Assembly: GCA_005880175.1 (NCBI GenBank)
Contig: VBJR01000364.1
Location: forward strand, 1-12,265
Direction: 5' to 3'
Length of the DNA stretch: 12,265 bases
Source of the DNA: Chloroflexota bacterium
GTDB taxonomy: Bacteria > Chloroflexota > Dormibacteria > Dormibacterales > Dormibacteraceae
Shown: positions 1 through 8,741 of the stretch, in pieces
Numbering within the stretch: the stretch's first letter is position 1
Layout: every line of letters starts with the position of its first letter
The notes under the pieces: model-generated
Databases searched by the model: none
Told to the model about the DNA's origin: nothing
What the model saw: only the letters and a program-made list of their open reading frames with translations
Made by a program: the position numbers and the translations under genes

Positions 1-2544
1 CTGCTGGTCGCGGGCGTCATCAGCCTGTTCCTGCCCGGCCAGCTGGCCACGGGCATCCTCCTGATCGTGCTGACGCTGTTCAACGCCGCGCTCGGCCTCA
101 ATCAGGAGGGCAAGGCGTCGGCCAGCGTCGCCGCGCTCCAGAAGATGCTGATCGTCAAGGCCAGGGTCACGCGCGGCGGCCGGATGACCGAGCTCGACTC
201 GAGCGACCTGGTGCCGGGCGACGTCGTCGCCCTGGAGGCGGGCGACCTGGTCCCCGCCGACGGACGGTTGATCCGCACGGCGGCGCTCGAGATCGACGAG
301 TCCGCGCTGACGGGCGAGAGCACCCCGGTGCCCAAGACCATCGACGCGGTGCCGGAGGTCGAGACCCCGCTCGGCGACCGCACGGACATGGCCTACATGA
401 ACACGGCCGTGACGCGCGGGGCAGGCCGGCTGCTGGTGACGACCACCGGCATGGGCACCGAGGTCGGGCGCATCTCCGGCATGCTGCAGGCGCAGTCCGA
501 GGGCGAGAGCCCGCTGACCCGCCAGCTCAACCGGCTGACCTCGCAGATCCTGATCATCGCCGGGGCGGCGCTGATCATCTCGATCGGCCTCGGGCTGGCC
601 CGCGGCAACGAGTTCAGCACCCTGTTCCTCACGGCCGTCGCGTTCGCGGTCGCCGCGATCCCCACCGGCCTGCCCGCCGTCGTCACCACGGTCCTCGCGA
701 AGGGCACGTCGACGCTGGCGGACGCGGGCGCGATCATGAAGCGGCTGCGCTCGGTCGAGACGCTGGGCTCGACGACCGCCATCAACTCGGACAAGACCGG
801 CACGCTCACGCTCAACCAGATGACCGCGGTGCAGATGGCCGTCGTCGGCCGGCGCTACGCGGTCACCGGCCAGGGCTACTCGACCGCCGGCCACATCAAC
901 CACGCGGGCGGCAGGCCGCCGGTCTCGCTGGACGAGTTCCTGCTGCCCATGGTGCTGGCCTCGGACGCCGAGGTCCGGGACGGCAAGCTGGTCGGGGATC
1001 CGACCGAGGGCGCGCTGGTCGTGCTGGCGGCGAAGGGCGGCGTGGACGCCGTGGAGACGCGGCGCGACTACCCGCGGATCGCGCAGGTCCCGTTCGACGC
1101 CGCGTACAAGCTCATGGCCACCTTCCACCGCATGCGTGACGAGCAGGGGAGGGAGGTGGTCCGCGCGTTCGTCAAGGGCGCGCCGGACCAGCTCCTGGCC
1201 CGCGCCGCCGCCGCTCGCGACGCCGACGGCTGGGACGTCCCCGTGGACTCGCTGGCGCGGGACACCTACCTGGAGGCCAACGCAGCGCTGGGCAGGCAGG
1301 GCCTGCGGGTCATGGCCACGGCCCGCCAGGACTTCGACGCGGCCGGCTTCGACCCGGCCGCGGACCTCCTGGGGGCGCTGAACCAGCTGACGCTCCTGGC
1401 CCTGGTCGGCATCATGGACCCGCCCCGGGCGGAGGCCGGGGAGTCCATCGCCAGGGCCAAGGCCGCCGGCATCCAGGTCCGGATGATCACCGGCGACCAC
1501 GCCGTCACCGCCGAGGCGATCGGCAGGCAGCTCGGCATCGAGGGCCGCGCGATCACCGGCGCGGAGTTCACGGCGATGACCGACGAGGAGGCGCGGCGCC
1601 AGATCGACGGCATCGGCGTGATCGCCCGCGTCGCGCCGGAGGACAAGGTCCACCTGGTGGACATCCTCAAGGCCCGCGGCGACATCGTCGCCATGACCGG
1701 GGACGGGGTCAACGACGCGCCGGCCCTCAAGAAGGCCGACATCGGCGTCGCCATGGGCATCACGGGCACGGAGGTCTCGAAGGAGGCGGCCGTGATGATC
1801 CTCACGGACGACAACTTCGCCACCATCGTCAACGCCGTGGAGCAGGGCCGCGCGATCTACGACAACCTGCTCCGGTACATCCGCTACCAGATGGGGACCC
1901 TCTTCGGGTTCATCCTCACGTTCATCGGCGCGGCCATCTTCAACATCCTCGGCGGCACGCCGTTCCTGCCCCTGCAGACGCTGTACATCAACTTCACGGC
2001 CGGCGTGTTCCAGGCGATCGGCCTCGGCTTCGGGCGGCCGGCGCCGGGGCTGATGGAGCGGCGGCCCCGCGCCACCGACGAGCCGATCCTGCCGCGGCGC
2101 CGGCTGTTCGAGCTGGCGGTCTTCGGGCTGATCATGGCGGTCGGCACGCTGGGCGTCGCGCACTGGGCGCCCGCGTCGGAGAACGGCGTGGTCGCTCACA
2201 CGATGGCCGTCACCACGTTCGCGCTGTTCAACCTCTTCTTCTCGCTGGAGACTGCGGACGAGCGGCGCTCGATCTTCGGGTCGCTGATCCTGGAGAACAG
2301 CACGCTGCTGAAGACCACGGCGCTCACGGTGGCCGCGATCGTCCTGGCCACGGAGCTCCGGCTGCTGCAGGCGATCCTCAAGACGACGGAGCTGAGCCTC
2401 GGCCAGTGGGGCATCTGCCTCGGCGTGTCCTTCTCGATCGTCCTGATCGCCGAGGCCTGGAAGGTGTTCCTGCGCCGGAGGCCAGGGACGGAGCCGCGGT
2501 CCACGTCCACCGCGCAGCCGCGCGCCGAGCGCCAGCTCGTCTGA
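1..2544 (+). CDS. P2-like cation-transporting P-type ATPase with altered ion site (5' partial)
   Basis: The frame is open from base 1, so the start lies outside the window; 847 residues are present and perhaps 50-80 are missing, judged from where TGES lies in SERCA. Seen: the end of M1/M2 at the left edge, the actuator TGES (310-321), the phosphorylation motif DKTGTLT with Asp at 790-792, the nucleotide-domain KGAP (from 1174), TGD near 1490, and TGDGVND (1696-1716), followed by M5-M10. By family, ATP hydrolysis drives cation transport across the plasma membrane. Against SERCA the fold aligns well, but the M4 motif reads PTGLP instead of PEGLP, the M5 Asn768 and Glu771 positions are Leu and Phe, and M6 reads INFTAG where SERCA has VNLVTD. 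The ion carried is therefore unknown and Ca2+ is unlikely. It is the first visible gene of the arginine deiminase run, 13 bases before the NhaC gene. Mycobacterial CtpF is a possible distant relative, by inference only. Confidence 0.93.
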   Translation: MLVAGVISLFLPGQLATGILLIVLTLFNAALGLNQEGKASASVAALQKMLIVKARVTRGGRMTELDSSDLVPGDVVALEAGDLVPADGRLIRTAALEIDESALTGESTPVPKTIDAVPEVETPLGDRTDMAYMNTAVTRGAGRLLVTTTGMGTEVGRISGMLQAQSEGESPLTRQLNRLTSQILIIAGAALIISIGLGLARGNEFSTLFLTAVAFAVAAIPTGLPAVVTTVLAKGTSTLADAGAIMKRLRSVETLGSTTAINSDKTGTLTLNQMTAVQMAVVGRRYAVTGQGYSTAGHINHAGGRPPVSLDEFLLPMVLASDAEVRDGKLVGDPTEGALVVLAAKGGVDAVETRRDYPRIAQVPFDAAYKLMATFHRMRDEQGREVVRAFVKGAPDQLLARAAAARDADGWDVPVDSLARDTYLEANAALGRQGLRVMATARQDFDAAGFDPAADLLGALNQLTLLALVGIMDPPRAEAGESIARAKAAGIQVRMITGDHAVTAEAIGRQLGIEGRAITGAEFTAMTDEEARRQIDGIGVIARVAPEDKVHLVDILKARGDIVAMTGDGVNDAPALKKADIGVAMGITGTEVSKEAAVMILTDDNFATIVNAVEQGRAIYDNLLRYIRYQMGTLFGFILTFIGAAIFNILGGTPFLPLQTLYINFTAGVFQAIGLGFGRPAPGLMERRPRATDEPILPRRRLFELAVFGLIMAVGTLGVAHWAPASENGVVAHTMAVTTFALFNLFFSLETADERRSIFGSLILENSTLLKTTALTVAAIVLATELRLLQAILKTTELSLGQWGICLGVSFSIVLIAEAWKVFLRRRPGTEPRSTSTAQPRAERQLV

Positions 2545-2557
2545 CGCGGAGGAGACG

Positions 2558-4093
2558 ATGGCGACCGCAGCCCGGCCAGCGCCGCGAGATCCGAGCCTGC
2601 TCGACGCCCTGATCCCCGTCGTGGCGCTCGTCGGCCTGATCGCGCTGACGATCGTGCTGTTCGGGACCGCCGCGACCGACGGCCCGCTGCAGGTGGCGCT
2701 GCTGACCAGCGCCGTGGTGGCCGGCCTCGTCGCCCTGAAGAACGGCCACACCAGCGCGTCCCTGAGCGCCGCGATGATCGGCGGCATCAGCACGGCGATG
2801 GGGGCCATCTTCATCCTCCTCGCGGTCGGCGCGCTGATCGGCACGTGGAACCTCGCCGGCACGATCCCCACGGTCGTCTCGTACGGGATCCGGCTGCTCC
2901 ACCCGGCGATCTTCTACGGCGCGGTGGCCGTGATCTGCGCCGTCGTCGGCATGGTGACCGGCAGCTCCTGGACGACGGCGGGGACGCTGGGCGTCGCGTT
3001 CGTCGGCATGGCGCCGGTCCTCGGGGTCTCGGCGCCGATCGCGGCGGGCGCGGTCGTGTCCGGCGCGTACATGGGCGACAAGATGTCGCCCCTGTCCGAG
3101 ACCACCGTGCTGATCCCCTCGATCGTGGGCGGCGTGACCGTCAACCAGCACATCCGCGGGATGCTCTGGACCGTCGGGCCGTCCTTCTGCATCAGCCTCG
3201 TGATCTTCGTGGTCATCGGGCTGGTGTTCGGCTCGTCCGCGTCGACCGCGGACACGACGGCGGCGGAGGACGCGCTGGCGAAGGTCTTCTGGATCTCGCC
3301 GGTCAACCTGCTCCCGCTCGTCCTGCTGATCCTGCTCTCGCTCTGGCGCGTGCCGCCGTTCCTGGCCATCTTCGGCACGGCGGTGCTCTCCGGGGCCCTG
3401 GCCTCGTTCACGCAGCCGCACGTGGTCGAGGCGTTCGCCGGCAAGTCCGGGCAGGGGGCGGTGCTGAACGGCATCGAGGCGATCTACAAGGCGATGGCGA
3501 CCGGGTTCGTGTCCGAAACCGGCAACGAGAAGATCGACGCGCTCTTCTCGCGCGGGGGGATGGTCAGCATGCTGACCACGGTCTGGCTGATCCTGGGCGC
3601 CCTCAGCTTCGCCGCGGTGATGGAGCACGCCGGGTTCCTCGACCGGCTGATGGCGCCGCTGCTGCGCCGGGCTCGCTCGGCGGGCCGCCTGATCGCGACG
3701 GTGGCCGCCACGTGCATCGGGCTCAACATCGTGGCCGGCGACCAGTACGTCGCCGACGTGCTGCCCAGCCGCGCGTTCCGCGACGCGTTCGCGCAGCAGG
3801 GCCTCGCGCCGCGCATGCTGTCGCGGACGGTCGAGGACACCGGGACGGTGACGTCGCCGCTGGTGCCCTGGAACAGCTGCGGCGCCTACATGACCGGCGT
3901 CCTCGGCGTGCCCACCATCGAGTACCTGCCGTACGCGTTCTTCAACATCGTGAACCCGCTGATCGCGGTGATCTTCGGGTTCACGGGCTTCCGGGTGGAG
4001 CGGATCGCGCCGCCCGGCGACACGGCCGACACAGCCGATACGGCCGACACGGCGACGGTCGGCGGATCCGGCGCCCGGACGCTGCCGGGCTAG
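2558..4093 (+). CDS. nhaC: NhaC-family Na+/H+ antiporter
   Basis: A 511-residue polytopic membrane protein. Family features are GSSWTTAGT at residues 135-143, GDKMSPLSETT at 173-183 (most relatives have SDTT), GDQY at 394-397 and a later SPLVPWN segment, all typical of the NhaC/MleN ion-transporter group. Members exchange Na+ for protons, and some couple organic acids; substrate cannot be settled from sequence. The start at 2558 is supported by GGAGGAG at 2548-2554, just after the ATPase stop, so the two genes are probably co-transcribed. The next gene, arcB, follows after nine bases. The place in an arginine deiminase operon suggests a role in cytoplasmic pH and sodium balance while ammonia is produced, or an accessory amino-acid carrier role; both are inference. 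The hydrophilic C-terminus carries a DTA tripeptide repeat. Confidence 0.92.
   Translation: MATAARPAPRDPSLLDALIPVVALVGLIALTIVLFGTAATDGPLQVALLTSAVVAGLVALKNGHTSASLSAAMIGGISTAMGAIFILLAVGALIGTWNLAGTIPTVVSYGIRLLHPAIFYGAVAVICAVVGMVTGSSWTTAGTLGVAFVGMAPVLGVSAPIAAGAVVSGAYMGDKMSPLSETTVLIPSIVGGVTVNQHIRGMLWTVGPSFCISLVIFVVIGLVFGSSASTADTTAAEDALAKVFWISPVNLLPLVLLILLSLWRVPPFLAIFGTAVLSGALASFTQPHVVEAFAGKSGQGAVLNGIEAIYKAMATGFVSETGNEKIDALFSRGGMVSMLTTVWLILGALSFAAVMEHAGFLDRLMAPLLRRARSAGRLIATVAATCIGLNIVAGDQYVADVLPSRAFRDAFAQQGLAPRMLSRTVEDTGTVTSPLVPWNSCGAYMTGVLGVPTIEYLPYAFFNIVNPLIAVIFGFTGFRVERIAPPGDTADTADTADTATVGGSGARTLPG
4019..4054 (+). repeat. Four 9-bp tandem units encoding Asp-Thr-Ala
   Basis: Four in-frame nine-base units of the form GACACGGCC, with single-base variants, encode four DTA tripeptides at residues 488-499 of the NhaC protein, in its C-terminal tail. 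It looks like a small coding minisatellite in a disordered tail and its copy number may vary between strains. No function is evident. Confidence 0.85.
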
Positions 4094-4102
4094 GAGAGCG
4101 AG

Positions 4103-5134
4103 ATGACTCTGAGCAAGGTATCGGCGGCCACGGCCATGGGCCTCAGGGGCCGGAGCTGGCTGAAGGAGCTCGACTTCACCACCGAGGAGCTGCTGTCGCT
4201 GATCCAGCTCTCGGCCGACCTGAAGGCGGAGAGCAAGGGGGGCCACGAGCGGCCGCGACTGGCGGGCAGGAAGATCGCCCTCATCTTCGAGAAGTCCTCC
4301 ACCCGGACCCGGTGCGCGTTCGAGGTCGCGGCCTACGACCAGGGCGCCCACGTCACGTACCTGGGGCCGGAGGGCTCGCAGATTGGGCACAAGGAGTCCA
4401 TCGAGGACACGGCCCGCGTGCTGGGCCGGATGTACGACGCGATCGAGTACCGGGGCTTCGGCCAGTCCGTGGTCGAGCGGCTCGCGGCCCACGCCGGCGT
4501 GCCCGTCTACAACGGCCTGAGCGACCAGTTCCACCCCACGCAGATGCTGGCGGACATGCTCACCATGCGCGAGCACTCGAGCAAGCCGCTCGACGAGGTG
4601 GCCTACTGCTATCTCGGCGACGCCCGCTTCAACACCGGCAACTCGCTCATGGTCATGGGCTGCAAGCTGGGGATGGACGTCCGCCTGTGCGCGCCGGCGA
4701 GCCTGTGGCCGGATCCCGAGCTGGTCGACACGGCGCGGTCCATCGCGTCGGAGACCGGAGCCAGCCTCACCCTCACCGAGGACGTGGACGTCGGGGTCCG
4801 CGGCGCCGACTTCCTGTACACGGACGTCTGGGTGTCCATGGGCGAGGACAAGTCGGTCTGGGGCGACCGCATCCACCTGCTGCAGCCCTACCAGGTGAAC
4901 ATGGACGTCATCCGGAGGACGGACAACCCGTCCGTGCGGTTCATGCACTGCCTGCCCTCGTTCCACGACCGGGAGACGAAGATCGGGGAGCAGATCTACG
5001 AGGAGTTCGGCCTCGAATCGGTGGAGGTCACCGACGAGGTGTTCGAGTCGCCGCACTCCATCGTGTTCGACCAGGCGGAGAACCGCCTGCACACGATCAA
5101 GGCCGTCATGGTCGCCACGCTGGGTGACGCGTGA
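4103..5134 (+). CDS. arcB: Ornithine carbamoyltransferase, catabolic type (ArcB)
   Basis: Cytoplasmic enzyme of 343 residues, normal for the family. In the arginine deiminase pathway it phosphorolyses citrulline to ornithine and carbamoyl phosphate. Seen: the carbamoyl-phosphate loop STRTR at 66-70, HPTQ at 144-147, [11 protein letters not shown] at 171-181, SMGE at 245-248 in the ornithine-binding region, and HCLP at 282-285 with the catalytic-region cysteine. The stretch GSQIGHKES and the ending [11 protein letters not shown] are characteristic of ArcB/ArgF enzymes. The catabolic role is inferred from the arcC and arcA neighbours, since sequence alone does not cleanly separate ArcB from ArgF. 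The start at 4103 is preceded by AGGAGAG (4092-4098), which overlaps the nhaC stop. The gene ends inside the carbamate kinase start, indicating translational coupling. Confidence 0.96.
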   Translation: MTLSKVSAATAMGLRGRSWLKELDFTTEELLSLIQLSADLKAESKGGHERPRLAGRKIALIFEKSSTRTRCAFEVAAYDQGAHVTYLGPEGSQIGHKESIEDTARVLGRMYDAIEYRGFGQSVVERLAAHAGVPVYNGLSDQFHPTQMLADMLTMREHSSKPLDEVAYCYLGDARFNTGNSLMVMGCKLGMDVRLCAPASLWPDPELVDTARSIASETGASLTLTEDVDVGVRGADFLYTDVWVSMGEDKSVWGDRIHLLQPYQVNMDVIRRTDNPSVRFMHCLPSFHDRETKIGEQIYEEFGLESVEVTDEVFESPHSIVFDQAENRLHTIKAVMVATLGDA

Positions 5135-6099
5135 TGGCCAGCCCGCTCATGCGTCCACCGGACGAGGGGAGGCCGACGATCGTCGTCGCGCTGGGCGGCA
5201 ACGCGCTGCTGCGCCGCTCGGAGCCGATGACCGCCGACAACCAGCGCCGGAACGTCGCGGTGGCGGCGCGGGCGATCGCGCCGCTGACGGCCGAGCACCG
5301 GGTCGTGGTCGCCCACGGCAACGGTCCCCAGGTCGGCGTGCTGGCGCTGCAGGCGGAGTCGTACCGCGACGTGAAGCCGTATCCGCTCGACGTGCTGGGC
5401 GCCGAGACGCAGGGGATGATCGGCTACCTGCTGGAGCAGGAGCTGCGCAACGCGCTGCCGCCCGGCGCGACGCTGGCCACGCTGCTGACGATGATCGAGG
5501 TCGACCCGGACGACCCGGCGTTCGCCAACCCGACGAAGTTCGTCGGGCCGGTCTGCACCCGGGAGGAGGCCGCATCCCGCTCCGCGGAGATGGGCTGGGA
5601 GTTCAGGCAGGACGGCGCGGCCTGGCGCCGCGTGGTCCCGTCCCCGAAGCCGCGGCGGATCGTCGAGATGGAGGCCATCCGCAGGCTGCTGGAGAGCGAG
5701 TCGATCGTCATCTGCGCGGGCGGCGGCGGCATCCCGACGACGGCGCAGGCCGGCCGGCTCGACGGCGTGGAGGCGGTGATCGACAAGGACCTGGCCAGCG
5801 AGCTGCTGGCCGAGGCGATCGGAGCCGATCTGCTCGTGATGGCGACCGACGTGGACGGCGTCTACACGGGCTGGGGCACGGCCGCGCAGCGGCGGATCGA
5901 CTGGGTGACGCCCAACGACCTGGAGGCGCACGGGTTCCCCGCCGGCTCGATGGGCCCCAAGGTGGACGCGGCCGTGCGGTTCGCCTCGGTGACCGGCAGG
6001 CGCGCGGCCATCGGCTCGCTCGACCAGATCGGGGACATCGTCGGCGGCAGGGCCGGCACGAACGTGTCGGCGGACGTGGCGGTCGGCCACCCGGCGTAG
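5134..6099 (+). CDS. arcC: Carbamate kinase (ArcC)
   Basis: Carbamate kinase makes ATP from carbamoyl phosphate and ADP, leaving carbamate that breaks down to CO2 and ammonia; it is the energy-yielding last step of the arginine deiminase pathway. The protein has about 321 residues. Amino-acid-kinase motifs seen are [11 protein letters not shown] near the N-terminus, [29 protein letters not shown] and IDKDLAS, then [15 protein letters not shown] at 5134 overlaps the arcB stop as TGATG, so translation is probably coupled. A GTG one codon earlier at 5131 is equally in frame, and an ATG at 5149 lies closer to the first conserved strand; neither has a clear ribosome-binding site. The gap to arcA is 24 bases. 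Confidence 0.96.
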   Translation: MASPLMRPPDEGRPTIVVALGGNALLRRSEPMTADNQRRNVAVAARAIAPLTAEHRVVVAHGNGPQVGVLALQAESYRDVKPYPLDVLGAETQGMIGYLLEQELRNALPPGATLATLLTMIEVDPDDPAFANPTKFVGPVCTREEAASRSAEMGWEFRQDGAAWRRVVPSPKPRRIVEMEAIRRLLESESIVICAGGGGIPTTAQAGRLDGVEAVIDKDLASELLAEAIGADLLVMATDVDGVYTGWGTAAQRRIDWVTPNDLEAHGFPAGSMGPKVDAAVRFASVTGRRAAIGSLDQIGDIVGGRAGTNVSADVAVGHPA

Positions 6100-6123
6100 G
6101 CACGCCCGCAGAGGAACACGCAG

Positions 6124-7392
6124 ATGGACAAGTTCGGCGTTCATTCGGAGGTCGGCAGGCTGCGCAAGGTCCTGGTCCACCGGCCGGACCTCAGCCTGAC
6201 CAGGCTCACCCCGTCCAACCACGACGAGCTGCTGTTCGACGACGTGCTGTGGGTGGAGCGCGCCCAGTGGGAGCACGACCAGTTCGTCCGTGTGCTCCGG
6301 GATCGCGGCATCGAGGTGTACTACCTGCAGGACCTGCTGGCGGAGGCGCTGGCCGCCAGCCCGGAGGCGAGGACCGCGCTGGTCGAGGCGGTCGTGGACC
6401 AGTCCACGGTCGGCTGGGCGCTCGTGGACGAGCTGCGCGAGATCCTCGACTGCATGCCGCCCGACAGGCTCGCCAGGCACCTCATCGGCGGCCTCACCAT
6501 CGCCGAGCTGGACCCGGACTGGCGCCGGTTCAAGGACGTGTCGCTCATCGCCGCCGGCCTCGACGACGACGGCACGTTCGTGCTGCCGCCGCTGCCCAAC
6601 AGCCTGTTCACGCGCGACTCGTCGGCCTGGATCTACGGCGGCGTCAGCGTGAACCCGATGTTCTGGCCCGCGCGGCGCCGCGAGTCGCTGAACCTCCTGA
6701 CGATCTACCGGCACCACCCGATGTTCCGGCAGGCCGACTGGCGGTTCTGGTTCCCGGACACCGAGCGGGCCAACGGCGGCCGCGTCAACGTGGACGAGTT
6801 CGGTCACGCCTCGCTCGAGGGCGGCGACGTCCTGCCGATCGGGCACGGCACGGTGCTCGTCGGCCTCAGCGAGCGCACGACGGGCCGCATGATCGAGCTG
6901 CTGGCCTCGCGGCTGTTCGAGAACGGGGCGGCCGAGCGCGTGATCGTGGCGCTGATGAGCAAGGACCGGGCGCACATGCACCTGGACACGGTGTTCACCC
7001 TGCTGGACCGCGACGTCGCCACGGCCTACCCGGGCGTCGTGGACAACGTCAGGACGATCAGCCTGCGCCCCTCGACCAGCGAGGGCGACTTCCACGTCAC
7101 GGTCGAGGACAACCTGGTGACGGCCGTCGCCGACGCGCTGGGTGTCAGGCGGCTGAACGTGGTCGAGACCGGCGGCGACCGGTACCAGGCCGAGCGCGAG
7201 CAGTGGGACGACGCCAACAACACGGTCGCGCTCGAGCCGGGCGTGGTGGTCACGTACGAGCGCAACACGCACACGATCGCGAAGATGCGCGACGCCGGGG
7301 TCGAGGTCATCCCGATCGCCGGCTTCGAGCTGGGCAAGGGCCGCGGCGGCGGCCACTGCATGACGTGCCCGTTCGAGCGCGACGGCATCTAG
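6124..7392 (+). CDS. arcA: Arginine deiminase (ArcA)
   Basis: Arginine deiminase hydrolyses L-arginine to citrulline and ammonia, the first step of the pathway whose later enzymes lie directly upstream. At 422 residues it has the usual length. The catalytic set of the guanidine-modifying superfamily is present: FTRDSS with Asp165, EGGD at 232-235, HLD with His286 and Asp288, and the nucleophile Cys412 in GGGHCMTCP close to the C-terminus. The N-terminal [17 protein letters not shown] is typical of the family. GAGGA at 6111-6115 sits eight bases before the ATG and supports the start. The gene order arcB-arcC-arcA differs from the arcD-A-B-C order of Pseudomonas. All key residues are intact, so I expect an active enzyme. 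Confidence 0.97.
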   Translation: MDKFGVHSEVGRLRKVLVHRPDLSLTRLTPSNHDELLFDDVLWVERAQWEHDQFVRVLRDRGIEVYYLQDLLAEALAASPEARTALVEAVVDQSTVGWALVDELREILDCMPPDRLARHLIGGLTIAELDPDWRRFKDVSLIAAGLDDDGTFVLPPLPNSLFTRDSSAWIYGGVSVNPMFWPARRRESLNLLTIYRHHPMFRQADWRFWFPDTERANGGRVNVDEFGHASLEGGDVLPIGHGTVLVGLSERTTGRMIELLASRLFENGAAERVIVALMSKDRAHMHLDTVFTLLDRDVATAYPGVVDNVRTISLRPSTSEGDFHVTVEDNLVTAVADALGVRRLNVVETGGDRYQAEREQWDDANNTVALEPGVVVTYERNTHTIAKMRDAGVEVIPIAGFELGKGRGGGHCMTCPFERDGI

Positions 7393-7403
7393 GAGCCACC
7401 GAC

Positions 7404-8741
7404 ATGACAGAGAACGCAGTCCCCGGCCAGGTCCAGCCGACCTCGCCGGCGGCGACGACCAGCGCCGCGCCGGCCAGCCGGTTCGGGCTGACGACGGCGA
7501 TCGCGCTGATCATGGGCAGCATCATCGGCGTCGGCGTCTTCAACCTGCCGACGTCGCTCGCTCCCTACGGCCCGATCACGCTGGTCTCGATGGGCCTGAC
7601 GACGGTGGGCGCGCTGGCGCTGGCGGTCCTGTTCAGCGCTCTGGCGCGCCGCCTGCCGGCCGACGGCGGACCCTACGCGTACGCGCGCGTCGCGTTCGGC
7701 AACGGCGTCGGGTTCATCAACGCGTGGTCGTACTGGATCACCGCGTGGGCCGGGAACGCCGCGATCGCGGTCGGCTGGGTCCTGTACGTCGAGCACTTCG
7801 TGAACAAGGACGGCAACAAGCTGTTCTCCATCCTGCTCGTGCTGGTCGGGCTGTGGGTGCCGGCCGCGATCAACCTGTCGGGCGTGAAGAACATGGGCGC
7901 GATCCAGGTCGTCACGACGATCCTGAAGTTCGCCGCGCTCGCCTTCATGTCCACGGTCGGCCTGTTCTTCATCAACACGGCGCGCTACCTGCCGTGGAAC
8001 GTGAGCGGCCAGAGCCCGATCCTCGCCGTCGGGAGCGGCATGGCGATCGCCCTCTTCAGCTACCTCGGCGTGGAGACGGCGTCGGTCGCGGCGGGCAAGG
8101 TGCGGGACCCGGATCGCAACGTGCCCCGGGCGACGATCCTGGGCACGCTGGCGACGGCGCTCGTCTACATCCTGTCGCTCGTCGCCATCTTCGGGATCCT
8201 TCCGAACCAGGACCTCGCGTCGGTCAGCGCGCCGTACTCCGCGGCGGTGGACTCGATGTTCGGCGGCACCGCGTGGGGCAACGTGATGGCGATCCTGGTC
8301 ATCATCTCGGGCCTCGGCGCGCTCAACGGATGGACGATGATCTGCGCCGAGATGCCGCTCGCGGCGGCCAGGGACGGGCTGTTCCCGGAGCGGTTCAACC
8401 GCCTGTCGAAGGCCGGCGTGCCGGCGTTCGGCATCGTGGCCTCGACGGTGCTCGCGTCGGTCGCCATGATCGTCAACTTCCTGGGCGACAGCGGGCCGCG
8501 GGCCTTCACGACGCTCGTGCTCATGACCGGGATCACGGCGGCGATCCCGTACGCGTTCTCGGCGCTGGCCCAGATCAGGTGGCGCTGGAACGACCGCCGC
8601 GCGCTGGTCAGCGCGGAAAATCCGTGGACCTACTGGGCTCCGTTCATCCTGGCCGGCGTCGCGCTGGTGCTGGGCATCCCGGTCTACAACGCGCAGCGCC
8701 GTCACATGACGCGGCCGCAGGCGGTGCCGGCGTACCGATGA
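7404..8741 (+). CDS. AdiC-like APC-family amino-acid antiporter, probable arginine/ornithine exchanger
   Basis: Membrane protein of 445 residues in the basic amino acid/polyamine antiporter branch of the APC superfamily. It aligns closely with arginine:agmatine antiporter AdiC (from memory): GSIIGVGVF in TM1 with Val43 at AdiC Ser26, Tyr110 at Tyr93, Asn118 at Asn101, Phe218 at Trp202, Glu224 at the proton-sensing Glu208, and Trp310 at the gate Trp293. Position next to arcA makes arginine/ornithine exchange the likely job, in the role of ArcD; agmatine or another substrate is possible. The start at 7404 fits AGGAG at 7391-7395, which overlaps the arcA stop. The same frame stays open far upstream inside arcC and arcA, but that part is not coding. 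Between the TM10-like and last helices only about 16 residues remain, so I count 11 rather than 12 membrane segments. Confidence 0.92.
   Translation: MTENAVPGQVQPTSPAATTSAAPASRFGLTTAIALIMGSIIGVGVFNLPTSLAPYGPITLVSMGLTTVGALALAVLFSALARRLPADGGPYAYARVAFGNGVGFINAWSYWITAWAGNAAIAVGWVLYVEHFVNKDGNKLFSILLVLVGLWVPAAINLSGVKNMGAIQVVTTILKFAALAFMSTVGLFFINTARYLPWNVSGQSPILAVGSGMAIALFSYLGVETASVAAGKVRDPDRNVPRATILGTLATALVYILSLVAIFGILPNQDLASVSAPYSAAVDSMFGGTAWGNVMAILVIISGLGALNGWTMICAEMPLAAARDGLFPERFNRLSKAGVPAFGIVASTVLASVAMIVNFLGDSGPRAFTTLVLMTGITAAIPYAFSALAQIRWRWNDRRALVSAENPWTYWAPFILAGVALVLGIPVYNAQRRHMTRPQAVPAYR

Noticed and set aside
2378..5092. A 904-codon open frame on the minus strand across the antiporter and arcB genes
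   Set aside because: It is a shadow of the real plus-strand genes: extreme Arg, His, Asp and Gly content, no motif and no start signal. Long antisense frames are normal in GC-rich DNA.
4996..7356. A 786-codon minus-strand open frame over arcC and arcA
   Set aside because: Same reason: composition of a shadow frame, while the plus strand encodes two enzymes with complete catalytic motifs.
5124..7403. A long N-terminal extension or fusion on the permease
   Set aside because: The frame is open upstream by chance, but the translation has no family resemblance and ATG 7404 has a well-spaced ribosome-binding site.
8402..8407. Another TGTCGA inside the permease gene as an ECF42 promoter
   Set aside because: It lies within coding sequence with no downstream gene start nearby; a six-base match alone is expected by chance.
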